The notes below the pieces were generated by a model, which was not told the DNA's origin, searched no databases, and saw only the letters and a program-made list of their open reading frames with translations. Below are positions 36,157 through 45,536 of a DNA stretch of 64,000 bases, piece after piece. Each line of letters starts with the position of its first letter. Within the stretch, counting starts at the first letter, position 1. The translations under genes were made by a program, and so were the position numbers. Source of the stretch: Streptomyces sp. RKAG290 (GTDB taxonomy: Bacteria > Actinomycetota > Actinomycetes > Streptomycetales > Streptomycetaceae); NCBI RefSeq assembly GCF_023701695.1, contig NZ_JAJOZC010000001.1, positions 7,811,894 through 7,875,893 of the forward strand. Reading direction: 5' to 3'.

Positions 36157-36435
36157 TCAGTGCCTGAGCCTCTGACCCAAGGCTCCCCCCGATGGCTGTG
36201 TGTACATCTGGGTGGAGGTCAGGCGGCCAATCCATCCCTTCGCCCGAGGCAGGCTGAATCTCACCTCACCTGAGACTTTGCGGAGTGCGCCCCTGAAGTC
36301 CTCTACGGCGGCTGCCGGCTGCTCCACCAGGTCGGGGGAGAGGTGGTTGGTGAGCCATTCGGGCAGCAGGATGCCCGCGGGAGCGTCTGGCCGGCGCTCG
36401 CGAGCGGCCCGGCATACTGACTCCGCTTTGATCAT
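36157..36435 (-). CDS. Small hypothetical protein
   Basis: 92 residues beginning MIKAESVCRAARERRPDAP, with GILLPEWLTNHLSPDLVEQP and a basic C-terminus. It is divergent from the gene at 36517. No family recognised, no good ribosome binding site, so it could be a chance frame. Confidence 0.35.
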   Translation of the reverse strand: MIKAESVCRAARERRPDAPAGILLPEWLTNHLSPDLVEQPAAAVEDFRGALRKVSGEVRFSLPRAKGWIGRLTSTQMYTQPSGGALGQRLRH

Positions 36436-36516
36436 CAGCGATCGGTACGCCTATCCGCAGGCCCCTACCGGTTCAGAACGGGTCACCACGCGACCCTCAG
36501 GAGGAGAACCACCACC

Positions 36517-37095
36517 ATGGCCGCCACGTTCAAGACCGTCATAGAAGTCAACCCCGAACACCTCGATCAGGCCCGGGCCATCGACCGGCTGTTCCAGCAA
36601 GCGATCGCCCCGGCTACCGTCAACTTCGACTTCGGCCACATCAGGGCCGCTGCCGCAGCGATCCCCGACAGTTCGATTGTCAAGATGGTGCGTGGCTGGG
36701 GCCTTCAGGAGACCGCTCCGGTTGCCGTTATGGCGCTCTCGCTCAAGGAGGCGGTACGCCAGGCGCTCCCTGAGGAGTTCGCCGGGGCCGCGTTCTGGGG
36801 CACCGTCGAGCAGGAACTGGTCGAGGCATTCACCGGACTCGCCGCCCAGGAGGGGACTCCGGGGCTTTCGTACTACGACCAGTCCCCGGACCGGACCAGC
36901 TACTATCGCGACTTGTTCTTCGCCCTTCAGGGAGCGGAGACCGGCGCTCACATGTACGCGATCGCCTTCTGTATCGATGTGACCGTGGGCCTCGACCCCG
37001 CCGGCGCGGGAGCCCTGGAACTCACGGACATTGCTCCGTACCAGATCCGGCTCAACGCGATCGTCGTTCGTCAGCAACTGAGCGTCGCAGCCTGA
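36517..37095 (+). CDS. Hypothetical soluble protein upstream of the terpene synthase
   Basis: 192 residues with no signal peptide or membrane segment. Text such as FKTVIEVNPEHLDQARAIDRLF and, in the C-terminal half, DQSPDRTSYYRDLFFALQ, then YAIAFCIDVTVGLD looks like a genuine globular alpha/beta protein. A strong AGGAGG (36499-36504) precedes ATG 36517. No family is recognised. It is co-oriented with the terpene synthase 0.9 kb downstream, with a small frameshifted gene between, so a biosynthetic or stress role is open. Confidence 0.65.
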   Translation: MAATFKTVIEVNPEHLDQARAIDRLFQQAIAPATVNFDFGHIRAAAAAIPDSSIVKMVRGWGLQETAPVAVMALSLKEAVRQALPEEFAGAAFWGTVEQELVEAFTGLAAQEGTPGLSYYDQSPDRTSYYRDLFFALQGAETGAHMYAIAFCIDVTVGLDPAGAGALELTDIAPYQIRLNAIVVRQQLSVAA

Positions 37096-37324
37096 ACCCT
37101 GGCCCACTCGCGCCGACCGTCCCGCCGTCCCGGGCCGGTTCTGCACACAGGCAGGTACACGCGCACAACTGACCCGCCCCGCTCCGCGTCGAAGAGCAGG
37201 TGGACGGGCCGTGTGCATCTCGGTCGTGAACTCGTCTGCCAGGGGCCTCACCACGTCCGGCGCGCGATGCCGCAGTCACCCCGCCGAGCCCACCAGGCTG
37301 GAGCGGGCAACGAGGGTTTGCAGG

Positions 37325-37596
37325 GTGCGGGGGACCGACGAAGTCGCCCCAGCCGTCCCAGTAGCCCCTCCGTCGGCCGCGCCGAGCGTCGAGCTGACGA
37401 TCAACGAGGTCCTGCACGCCCGCAACGAGAACAACACCGTCGACCTCTACCTCGTCAGTGACATCAGTGTCGACACCCGCACCGCCCCGTACACCCCCAG
37501 CGAAGGGACCCTGTCGCGTACGTCGACTGGGAACCGGCCGAAGAGGACCTCCGGCCCCGCATGTACGAGTACCGGCTCCCGGAGACGACCGGCTGA
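37325..37596 (+). CDS. Small hypothetical protein, one frame break
   Basis: About 90 residues. SVELTINEVLHARNENNTVDLYLVSDISVDTR is followed, after one base change at 37507-37510, by DPVAYVDWEPAEEDLRPRMYEYRLPE. The C-terminal frame is strongly protein-like and ends at 37596. The start (GTG 37325) is uncertain. No family recognised. Confidence 0.4.
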
Positions 37597-37990
37597 ACCC
37601 GATGCACAGAGACCGGTCCGACCACGCTGCCCGGTGCAGCACACGGATCCTGCCCCCTCGTTCCTGGCGGGCACAGTCATGCACGCACCACCCCGCCGCG
37701 TCGCACCGGACTGACCGGGTCACCGATTCATCACACCGAACTGGTCACCGCTCGCCACAGGTCCGGTCCGGGCCCGACCAGGCGCCCGGCCTTCCGTCAG
37801 CCGTGGCTCGTGCGCCGCTGACTTTCCCGACCTTGCGCCGCTTCTGAGGACAAGAGCGTGAGACGAAATGGCGTGTCCCCGGAACGAGACAGCCGAGGGC
37901 AGTTCAGGTCACGGTGGCGGAACGGGACATGTGAGCGGGTGTCTCCGAAGCTATACAGGACTGCCGACCAGTGTGCTTCACGGAGGTCAC
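37597..37990. other. Region upstream of the terpene synthase
   Basis: About 390 bases between the small hypothetical gene and the terpene synthase. It should hold the terpene synthase promoter. No operator symmetry or second gene was recognised. Confidence 0.4.
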
Positions 37991-38998
37991 ATGCCCCAGG
38001 ACATTGAATTCCACCTCCCTTTCCCGAGCGCCCTCAGCCCTGATCTGGAGGGGGCTCGGCAGCGGAATCTGGCGTGGACTTCCGGCATCGGCCTGGTCGC
38101 GGAGGGGCGCTCGCTGCAGTGGTTCGCGTCGTGGGACATGCCGCGGCTCGCGGCCCTGGGCTTCCCCTACGCCCAGGGTCCGGCACTGGATCTGTGCGTG
38201 GACGCGATGGCGTTCTTCTTCGTCTTCGACGACCAGTTCGACGGTTCTCTGGGCCTCGCCCCTGCCCGGGCTGCGGCCGTGTGCCAGAGGATGATCGACA
38301 TCGTTCATGGCGCAGGCCCCGCCCAAGCTGTGGACGCGTGCTCGGCGGCGTTCGGCGACATCTGGGCGCGGTGCACCCGTGGTGCGGATCCCGGCTGGGT
38401 CGCACGGTGCGCGCACGAGTGGGAGTACTACTTCGCCACCCAGGCCCACGAGGCAATCGGCCGGCTTCGCGGGACCCCGGGTGACATGGAGACCTACCTA
38501 CAGGTCCGGCGCGGCATCGCGGGCACCGACCTCCCGCTCTCCCTCGGCGAGAGAGCCGCCGGCATCACCGTCCCCCCGGCCGCCTTCCACAGTCCGCAGC
38601 TGCGAATCATGCGCCAGGCCGCCATCGACGTCACCTTCATGTGCAACGACGTCTACTCCCTGGAGAAGGAGGAGGCACGGGGCGACATGGACAACCTCGT
38701 CCTCGTCATCGAACACGACCGCCACGTCACCCGCGACCAAGCCATCGAGCAGGCCAGGCGGGAAGTCGGCCGACGTGTCGAGCGGTTCCAGGAACTGGCC
38801 CGCCAGGTACCCGGCCTGTGTACGGAGCTCGGGCTGAGCGGCCCGGAGCGGGCCGCGGTGGAGGTGTACGTCGAGGTCATGGGCGCCTGGATGAGCGGCT
38901 ACCACGCCTGGCAGACCCAGACCGACCGCTACACAGCCGCACCCCGCGTCCTGCCTCACACCGGCCCCGGGTACTTCGATCAGGTACTCCGGGCGTAG
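37991..38998 (+). CDS. Sesquiterpene synthase (pentalenene synthase-like, class I)
   Basis: 335 residues. The aspartate-rich metal motif is FVFDDQFDG (DDxxD type) and the second metal-binding NSE triad is NDVYSLEKE. The N-terminus MPQDIEFHLPFPS and the order of helices are like pentalenene synthase. ATG 37991 is chosen over an upstream start because GGAGG lies just before it and the family begins here. It should cyclise farnesyl diphosphate with magnesium; the product cannot be told from sequence. No P450 or prenyltransferase is adjacent. Confidence 0.9.
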   Translation: MPQDIEFHLPFPSALSPDLEGARQRNLAWTSGIGLVAEGRSLQWFASWDMPRLAALGFPYAQGPALDLCVDAMAFFFVFDDQFDGSLGLAPARAAAVCQRMIDIVHGAGPAQAVDACSAAFGDIWARCTRGADPGWVARCAHEWEYYFATQAHEAIGRLRGTPGDMETYLQVRRGIAGTDLPLSLGERAAGITVPPAAFHSPQLRIMRQAAIDVTFMCNDVYSLEKEEARGDMDNLVLVIEHDRHVTRDQAIEQARREVGRRVERFQELARQVPGLCTELGLSGPERAAVEVYVEVMGAWMSGYHAWQTQTDRYTAAPRVLPHTGPGYFDQVLRA

Positions 38999-39210
38999 CC
39001 ACCCCTTGCACCGGCTGCCCGGTCTGCGCAGTTGAAGGATCGCCTGCTGAGGTGCCTGTTCGGCATCACCGAGCAGGCCGCCTTGCGCTGTGCCGGCACT
39101 GCCTGCCCGGATCGCCGCGCGAAAACTGCCCAGGTAGCGGGACCACTCCGAGTCCGACACCGCAGCCAAATTCCGTGGCCGTAGGGCAATGGGTCCGGCA
39201 TCATTCCCAT

Positions 39211-39840
39211 GTGATTGTGATGCAGGCCGTCCTGGAGACTTCCGCTGCCGACGGCTTCTCTCTCTGGCCGGTTGACGAGTACAAGTCGCACGGCTACCTC
39301 GGCCTGGACCGGAAGCTGACTCCGGCCCAGGTCGGCACGGCCGTCATGCGGATCGCCGACTACAACTGCGCCGGGCCGGAGGAGGAGCGCGCGCCTTGCC
39401 CGGCCGACCCGCTCGGCACATTCCTGCAGGGGCTGCTCACCCTGCCTGATCTGCTGGCCGCCGGCGGGTTCCGGGTGACGGACAACGCCACCAGCACCGT
39501 CTTCGTCGAGCCGGGCTGCTGCAACGGCCTGGAGACCTGGCGGGACTGGCTGAAGGTGCTCGAGCCCGGCGGCTGCTGCTACTTCGGTCACGATCCGTCC
39601 TCGGTGGCCGAACGCGTCGGCGACGTCGTCAGGCTGACGTACGACGTCCACGGGACGGGGAGCAGCCCGGTGGTCGAGCTGCCGGCAGAACAGGTACGCA
39701 CGCTGGTCGCCGGAGCCCAGCAGGACTTGCAGGACTTCCTCAGCGTTGCCGGAATCTGGGCTGAAGAACACCTGCCGGCACATGCCGCCGAAGTCACTGC
39801 CGCCCTGGCACGGGCGCTGGACCTGGCGTCCGCACGATGA
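39211..39840 (+). CDS. Hypothetical soluble protein
   Basis: About 209 residues (GTG 39211, or ATG 39220). Text: GFSLWPVDEYKSHGYLGLDRKL, VMRIADYNCAG and VEPGCCNGLETWRDWLKVLEPGG. A cysteine-rich CCNG/CCYFGHD segment lies in the middle. The style resembles small Streptomyces immunity or regulatory-type proteins, but none is identified. Its stop overlaps the next start (ATGA), so the pair is coupled. Confidence 0.6.
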   Translation: MIVMQAVLETSAADGFSLWPVDEYKSHGYLGLDRKLTPAQVGTAVMRIADYNCAGPEEERAPCPADPLGTFLQGLLTLPDLLAAGGFRVTDNATSTVFVEPGCCNGLETWRDWLKVLEPGGCCYFGHDPSSVAERVGDVVRLTYDVHGTGSSPVVELPAEQVRTLVAGAQQDLQDFLSVAGIWAEEHLPAHAAEVTAALARALDLASAR

Positions 39841-40498
39841 CCAGCTTCCTGACCCACCGGGCGCACGTGCACAACGTCCGCCTGCCCCTGCGCCGCCGGC
39901 ACAGTGCGCTGCGGACCTGCATCACCCTCTTCGCTCCGTACGGCTTCCGTGCGACGTACCACCACCTCACGCTCAGTGCCGCGATCCCCCGGCGGCTGGA
40001 GGCGGACCCGGAGGCACTGGTGAGGGCGGTGGAGGAACTGCATGAGGCGCGGGTGCTGTGGCTCGCGCGCGCGCAGGAGTACGCCGCGCAGCGCCGGGCA
40101 GAGAAGGGGGCCGGGCGGCGGGCCGTGCCGAACCCGCGACCGTGGTGGCTACGGAGCAGGGGGAGGGCCCGGACCGCGCCTGGCGCCAAGACCCGTTCCG
40201 ACACCCGTCACTACGACTGCCCGAGTACGTCCGGCGGCAGAACGCGATTCTGGACGGTGCTGTGCCTCCCGGCTGCCCGGCCTGCGGGGATGAAGGACCG
40301 CGGGAACTGAGCTCGACAGGGCACGGCTGGCTCGAACTGTGCCGTGGGTGCGCGTGGGTGCTGGCACCATGTCCGTGCGGGGAGCGGCACCGGTTCGTCA
40401 CCGAGACCCCGTTCAACTGGAACGGGATCTTTCGGCGGGCGCACATGAGCGATGACGGCATGCCGAACCCGCATTGGCCTGTTTGGCCAGCCAGTTGA
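39837..40498 (+). CDS. Hypothetical zinc-ribbon-like protein, one frame break
   Basis: About 220 residues after correction. The N-terminal half (RAHVHNVRLPLRRRHSALRTC) and C-terminal half lie in different frames; one missing G near 40110-40120 joins them. The C-terminal half has paired cysteines CPACGDEG and CRGCAWVLAPCPCG, a possible zinc ribbon, then FVTETPFNWNGIF. Coupled to the preceding protein through ATGA. No family recognised. Confidence 0.55.
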
Positions 40499-40704
40499 AC
40501 GTGGCTGGGGGTGTCCGAGTGCGGCAGCTCAGCGGGGCGGTGCGCGCTCTTCAGATCGTTGACCGCATCCCGCCCTTGCGCAACGTTGCGGGACAGCCCC
40601 TGGGCAGGGATGAAGGCAAGCTCCGCCCGGGCCGCCGGCGGCTGTGCAAGGCGGAGAGGACCCGCCTGGGTATCTGCCGGTTCTGTAGCGAAGGTTCTGG
40701 CGGG

Positions 40705-41553
40705 TCAGGAGTGGTGGATTTCGGTGTCGCCGTTGACGGTGCGCAGGGTCAGGCGGCGGTGGGAGGTGCCGGGGGTGGTGGGGATGTTCGTGGCGGAACG
40801 GCCATTGACCGTGCTCACGTCTTGCAGGTACGCCGGGGCTTGGGCGGGGAGGGTCACCCGGACGGAGCCGTTGCGGGTGCTGCCGTCAACGGCGTCGGGC
40901 GGGGTCGTGCAGAGTAGTTCCACATCGCCGTTGACTGTCTCGGCGCCCACGGTGCGGGCTCTCAGGCCGGTGGCGCGGACCGATCCGTTGCGGGTCACGA
41001 GGTGGTCCCTGGTGCCCTTCGTGCCTGAATCCTGCACCGTGACATCGCCGTTGACGGTGCTCAGGCTCAGCGCGCCCCGGACGTCGCTCACGTCGATCCC
41101 AGCGTTGCGGGCCCGCACGGTGAGCGTTACCCCGGAGGGAACGCGAACGAGCGGCATCCCCCCGCAGTTGTCCCGTGCCCGCTCGTCCCCCTGGTCACAG
41201 GGCAGGTCGAGCGTGCGGTTGGTGCCTTCGGCGTCCCAGTGCGCGAGGGTTCCCGCATCCACCCGTACGGTGTCGGTATCACTTCCGGTGACCCGTACCC
41301 CGCCTTCGGTAGTGATCACGAGATGGCTGCCGGAGGGCAGCGAGGCCTGCCGGAACTCCTGCGCTCGGCCGTCCTGGGCCCACCCCGCCCCGCGCCGGTC
41401 CCGGTCCCGGTCCGCGAGGGGGCCACTCCGGCCGTCCCCATGACCGCAGGCCGTGAGCGCGAAAAGCGGCAGGACCAGGGCGCAGCCGACCAGGGCCGCG
41501 GCGGCCGTGCGCACACGACGGTCGTTGCTGGAACACGTTGATGTCGTCCGCAT
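40705..41553 (-). CDS. DUF4097-type lipoprotein (adhesin-like repeat)
   Basis: 282 residues from ATG 41553. A signal peptide ends in the lipobox LFALTACG, so it is likely anchored to the membrane outside the cell. The rest is beta-rich repeat text of the DUF4097 type: LSTVNGDVTVQDSG, ARTVGAETVNGDVELL and LRTVNGDTEI, with N-G-D/S turns about every 25-40 residues. The frame is open far upstream (to 42459), but that part is arginine-rich and antisense to nothing coding. The function is unknown; such proteins are often near sensor or anti-sigma genes. Confidence 0.8.
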   Translation of the reverse strand: MRTTSTCSSNDRRVRTAAAALVGCALVLPLFALTACGHGDGRSGPLADRDRDRRGAGWAQDGRAQEFRQASLPSGSHLVITTEGGVRVTGSDTDTVRVDAGTLAHWDAEGTNRTLDLPCDQGDERARDNCGGMPLVRVPSGVTLTVRARNAGIDVSDVRGALSLSTVNGDVTVQDSGTKGTRDHLVTRNGSVRATGLRARTVGAETVNGDVELLCTTPPDAVDGSTRNGSVRVTLPAQAPAYLQDVSTVNGRSATNIPTTPGTSHRRLTLRTVNGDTEIHHS

Positions 41554-42083
41554 GCGGATACATGTGCCCCGGACGGGCGGCTTCATCAACGCCGCTGTCC
41601 CAGCGCCACGGGTCGTCCCCTCTTCCGGCCGGTGATTCATGCAAGGGTCGTTGTTCGGGGGTATGCGCAGCGCTTCGCTTCGCTCAGACCGGGGCAGGTC
41701 GTTGGGGCAGGAGGGCGAAGGTGGCATGGTGCCTGGATATGTGGCGGCTTCCGGCCTGGGCAGGGGTGTGTCGAGGGGGCCGGGGCGCCGGGGTGCGGCT
41801 CGTGTGGTGGACGGCCACCCGGTTTCGTCGAGGAACGGGGCAGGAATCGCAGCACCATGGAACGGGCGGTCAACTGGCTCGAGCAGCACCGGGCTGTGGC
41901 CCCTGGGGATGACACGAGCGGCTGCGTCTTTGTCGGGGCCGCCACCGCAGCGGCCCTCACCATCCGGTTCCGCCCATGATCGGCCGGAGAAGTCCTCACC
42001 GGCGCCGCGGTGCTCTCGAAGTGTGGCATGGGACGCCCAGGTCCGTCGTGCGTGGCCGCGCTGCAGGCCGCGTAGTGCGGTGT
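41554..42083. other. Intergenic region with a possible small frame
   Basis: About 530 bases. A 40-residue frame (41857-41979, plus) reads MERAVNWLEQHRAVAPGD and then a hydrophobic CVFVGAATAAALTI. It has a weak AGGAA upstream and no known relative. Otherwise nothing recognised. Confidence 0.35.
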
Positions 42084-42874
42084 TCAGTTCGAGTGCCGCA
42101 GGGCGGGCAGGTCGGCGCACAGCGCGGCCGGGAAGGCGGGTTCGGTGCGATGCACGTCGGCGCAGCCGGCCTTGGTGCCGCGTGCGAGGGGCACCCAGCC
42201 CGACTTCTCGGCCCGGAAGAACCACCGATCGCCGAGGCTCGCCCCACAGCCCGGCGCCTGACCTTCGGCGCAGGCCGGGCCCATGCGCGAGGACACGTCG
42301 AACACCAGCCATTTCCCGTCGCAGTGCTCCTCGCCGCGGGAGGTGTGGTTGGGGACGTCGAGCGCCGCCACCGCCTGGTCGTAGGAGGCGGGGTGCAGCC
42401 GGTGGGCGCCGGGTGGCAGCCGCGGTCACCGCACACGCGCAGGCCGGACAGGCCGGCATCGTCCGCGGTGAACGTCGTGTCGTTGTCCACGACCAGTTCG
42501 CGGTCGCCGAGCGCGGAGGGCAGCCGCACCTTCGCCGTGCCGGTCGCGGTCTCCGAGCAGTCGGCGTGCGGGTCGCCGGTCAGGGCGGAGAAGGTGACCT
42601 GCACCCACACGGTGCGCTCCGACGTGTCAGTCACGACCGCCTTCAGCCCGCGCGCGCAAGTCTTCCCCTTGCCGGGCACCTCTGCGTCGACGCTGAGCTC
42701 GCGCCCGCCGTCGGTGAGCCGGGCGGTAGTCACGCGGAACGGCGCGAACGTCTGCCAGTGCGGCCCTTGCGCCGTTGGCGCCCCGGCCCCGGCCCGCTGG
42801 GTCCCGCAGGCGCTGAGCAGCAGCACGGCGACGACACTCAGCAGGACACCGGCCAGTGAGCTCCTGGACTGCAT
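42084..42874 (-). CDS. Secreted lipoprotein of unknown function, one frame break
   Basis: About 263 residues. The signal peptide LAGVLLSVVAVLLLSACG carries a lipobox. After FAPFRVTTARLTDGGRELSVDAEV comes LVVDNDTTFTADDAG. The C-terminal part (ALDVPNHTSRGEEHCDGKWLVFDVSS, then CADVHRTEPAFPAAL) is in another frame; one missing C at 42411-42415 joins them. Several cysteines (CGDRGC, EHCDG) suggest disulfides outside the cell. No family recognised. Confidence 0.65.
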
Positions 42875-43460
42875 CTGTTCCGGACCCCCCATGAAAACGG
42901 TCGACCGGGCGACTATAGAACGCCGCGTACATGCCAGGTGCCGCCGCAGCAACCACGTCCCTCCACGGTGTACGAGAGGTGGAACAGGCGGCCGGTCAGC
43001 GTCTTCACCCGGGCCGGCGTCCACCGTCGATCGGACCACCCGTCAGCCAACGGGCCGCCCTTCAACTCCCGCTCCCGTCTGGCTGTCTGTATGCCCGACA
43101 GTCGAGGTCCCCCAGACGTTCCCCCAGACGTTCCCCCAGACGTTCCCTCCGACGCGCTGCCCCGGCCAGAGCCTCCTCACGCCGCCGGCGCCGCCGGCGC
43201 GCTCCACCGACCGCATGGAGACCCGTAACGCAGCTACGGGCTCCCGGTTCTTCTCGCCGACCTGGAAACCGTTCGCGTGCCGGGAGCCGCACCCGCCCGC
43301 CCTCCGGGCGCCGGTCAAGCCACCACTCTGCGGACAACCTCACCTCACCAGGACTGCCGAGGCCATCCGCCTGACGTCCGGCGAACCGCCCGGCATCATC
43401 TGAACAAGTTCGCCTGCGTGACCTGGTACGGCTGCGCCCCTGCGTCGCTACCATGGCCCG
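42875..43460. other. Intergenic region holding a 12-bp tandem repeat
   Basis: About 585 bases; contains the tandem repeat listed separately. Frames of more than 80 codons exist but have no protein-like content. Confidence 0.45.
43109..43144. repeat. Perfect 12-bp tandem repeat, three copies
   Basis: CCCCCAGACGTT occurs three times head to tail at 43109-43120, 43121-43132 and 43133-43144, followed by a partial fourth. It lies between genes, about 235 bases upstream of the membrane protein at 43461. Confidence 0.85.
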
Positions 43461-44012
43461 ATGGCCGGGACGAGCAAGCCCATCGACACGCCGGCGCCCC
43501 GCGTGCTGGCCCGCGCCGGCCGGGAGAGTCTTGGCGAATTCGAGCAGCGGGTGCGCCGGCGCCCCGGTCTCGGCGGAGCGGCAGCGTGTCTGGTGATTCT
43601 CGTCGTCGTCATGAACTTCTTCGTCAACGGGCCGGAAAACGTCTGGGGCCGCGGCGTTGTGGTGGTCGGCCTCCTCATAGTCATCACATGGGGTTATGTC
43701 TGGTTTCACCGCATGCGTGGTGGGCTCTACCTGTTCTCGGAGGGTTTCGCCGACGCCGCCGGCAGGCGCGTGGTCGTCGTTGCGTGGTCGGACATCCGCT
43801 CGATCAAGGGCCACGGGACACAGTTCGCCGCTGGCTCACTTCCGGTAGGCAGCGCGTTCGCCTACGAGGTGGCGTTCACGGCACAGGTGACCGGCCGCGA
43901 AGCCGTGTGGGGGTTCAACACCACCTACAGCGGCGTAACGGAGCTCGCCGCACTGATTTCCCGGCGTTCCGGCGTCGCGGTGACCGGCCCCACCGGCCCG
44001 TACCAGCGGTGA
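43461..44012 (+). CDS. Membrane protein with PH-like cytoplasmic domain
   Basis: 183 residues. Two hydrophobic segments (AAACLVILVVVMNFFV and VVVVGLLIVITWGYVWF) form a hairpin after about 45 soluble residues. The following part, LYLFSEGFADAAGRRVVVVAWSDIRSI, has the pattern of bacterial PH-like (YcxB-type) domains. The function is unknown. The start at 43461 is an ATG without a clear ribosome binding site. Confidence 0.65.
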   Translation: MAGTSKPIDTPAPRVLARAGRESLGEFEQRVRRRPGLGGAAACLVILVVVMNFFVNGPENVWGRGVVVVGLLIVITWGYVWFHRMRGGLYLFSEGFADAAGRRVVVVAWSDIRSIKGHGTQFAAGSLPVGSAFAYEVAFTAQVTGREAVWGFNTTYSGVTELAALISRRSGVAVTGPTGPYQR

Positions 44013-44235
44013 AGTAGCGTCGAGGAAGCCACACTTGGCGACGACAGACCCGCCAGCATGGAGCCCCCGGACGATCCGGCTGATCTGTCTCGCCGGCGGC
44101 GACCTGTCCGGTGACAGCAAGCCTGCCTCACCCCTCGCCGATGACGAGTACGGAACGTGCATGAACTCCCAGGCCTGTGGCCCCGTTGTGTCCGGCACAG
44201 TTGCCTGCCGGCTGGGCGGCTGGGACTGTGGTCGC

Positions 44236-44523
44236 ATGGTCGATACTCACTCGCGCGGGTACCTGCTTGCCGCACGCTGGATGCTGTGGTGCGGAATCGT
44301 GCTCTTCGTACTCGGTTTGGCCGGCGTTGCTGGTCCGCATAGCGACGGGGCGATGTCGTTCAGTTGTGAACCGACGTGCCGACGCGTGGAGAGCGGGCTG
44401 TGGAACATCGTGGGGACGGCCGGCGCGCTGAGTGCCGTGACGGGATTGGTGCTGCTGGTCGCGGCGTTCTTGATGGTCATGCTTCGTCGGCCCCGTTCCG
44501 AAGGGGAGCGCGCGAAAAGGTGA
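44236..44523 (+). CDS. Small hypothetical membrane protein
   Basis: 95 residues from ATG 44236 (an earlier ATG at 44161 is possible). Two hydrophobic segments: MLWCGIVLFVLGLAGVAG and ALSAVTGLVLLVAAFLMVML, separated by a loop with two cysteines (FSCEPTCRR). Basic C-terminus. No family recognised. Confidence 0.55.
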   Translation: MVDTHSRGYLLAARWMLWCGIVLFVLGLAGVAGPHSDGAMSFSCEPTCRRVESGLWNIVGTAGALSAVTGLVLLVAAFLMVMLRRPRSEGERAKR

Positions 44524-44765
44524 AGGGGCGCCGCCCGCTGCACGCAGGATCACCCGAGCCACGCGCCAGCGCCCGAGTTGTCCGGCACTGATGGAGCGCT
44601 CCTTTACTGCTTCGTTCGCGACTCTGCCGGCTGAGCATTCAGAGGCTCTGCTGCTCAAGGGGGTCGCCGCGGCGAATCGTTCCTGCGGTGAATGTTGACG
44701 CCCGTGCGGGTGAGAGACCGCTCCTGGGCATCCGCCGGGAGTGGTAAGGCAGGTAGAACGCGGGG

Positions 44766-45430
44766 GTGATCAAGAACTGTCTGCGCGGCTTCGCCGCGCT
44801 CTCCCTCACTCTCGTTCCACTCCTCGCTTCCGCTCCGGCACGGGCCGCCGGCCTTGCGGGCTGCTGAGGTGACCACGCTCGCCGATGCCGTCGCCCTGGT
44901 CACGACGGATGACGTGGACCGCACCGGCTACACCCGCTCGTCCTTCACGCACTGGAACTCCGGGGAACTGGCCGACGGCTGCGATCCCCGCAACGAGGTC
45001 CTGCTCGCGGAAGCGATCACGGCGCCGGGCGGTGGCGGCAAGGTACAGGCCGACCGGTGGCAGCTGGTGGTCGTACTACGACGGCCAGGAGGTCACCGAC
45101 CCCGGCGCCCTGGACATCGACCAGATGGTGCCGCTTGCCGAGGCCTGGGACTCCGGTGCTTCTGCCTGGACGGCCGCGCGACGCGAAGACACTGCGAACG
45201 ACCAGGGCGCGGCGACGTCGCCGGTCGCGGTGACTGTGCGTACGAACCGTCAGAAGTCCGACCAGGACCCCGCCCAGTGGCTGCCGCCGGCGCCGGAGGC
45301 GCGGTGACGGTGCGTGGGGGAGTGGGTGGTCTCCAAGCTGCGCTTGCACCTGACCGCGGTCGCGTCCGAGCTCGAGGCGCTGAAGGGGTTAGCCGAGGGC
45401 CCCTGCGAGGACAGCATCGTCGCCGACACC
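44766..45430 (+). pseudogene. Secreted HNH/GmrSD-type endonuclease, decayed
   Basis: A signal peptide from GTG 44766 (CLRGFAALSLTLVPLLASAPARA) leads, after a frame change near 44850, to RTGYTRSSFTHWNSGEL, and after another near 45045 to GGSWWSYYDGQEV, then LDIDQMVPLAEAWDSGASAW, as in Streptomyces secreted HNH nucleases. The usual DIDHMVPL is DIDQMVPL, so the catalytic histidine is lost. A TGA at 45305 interrupts the frame, yet the same frame continues with GEWVVSKLRLHLTAVASE, the normal C-terminus. Two frame changes, one stop and a missing key residue point to true decay. Confidence 0.7.
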
Positions 45431-45536
45431 CCCGCCCCGTACTGCCCCCGTTCCGGGGGTGCCGGAGCCCAAAAGCGCCGGCCACCCCGGCGCGGACGTT
45501 TCCCGTTTGCTCCGTATGACCTGAGAGGTGTGTGTG

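Noticed and set aside
41554..42459. Upstream extension of the DUF4097 lipoprotein frame
   Set aside because: The text is arginine- and proline-rich with no homology, and the signal peptide with lipobox begins at 41553.
43105..43150. Possible CRISPR-like repeat
   Set aside because: The 12-bp units are directly adjacent without spacers.
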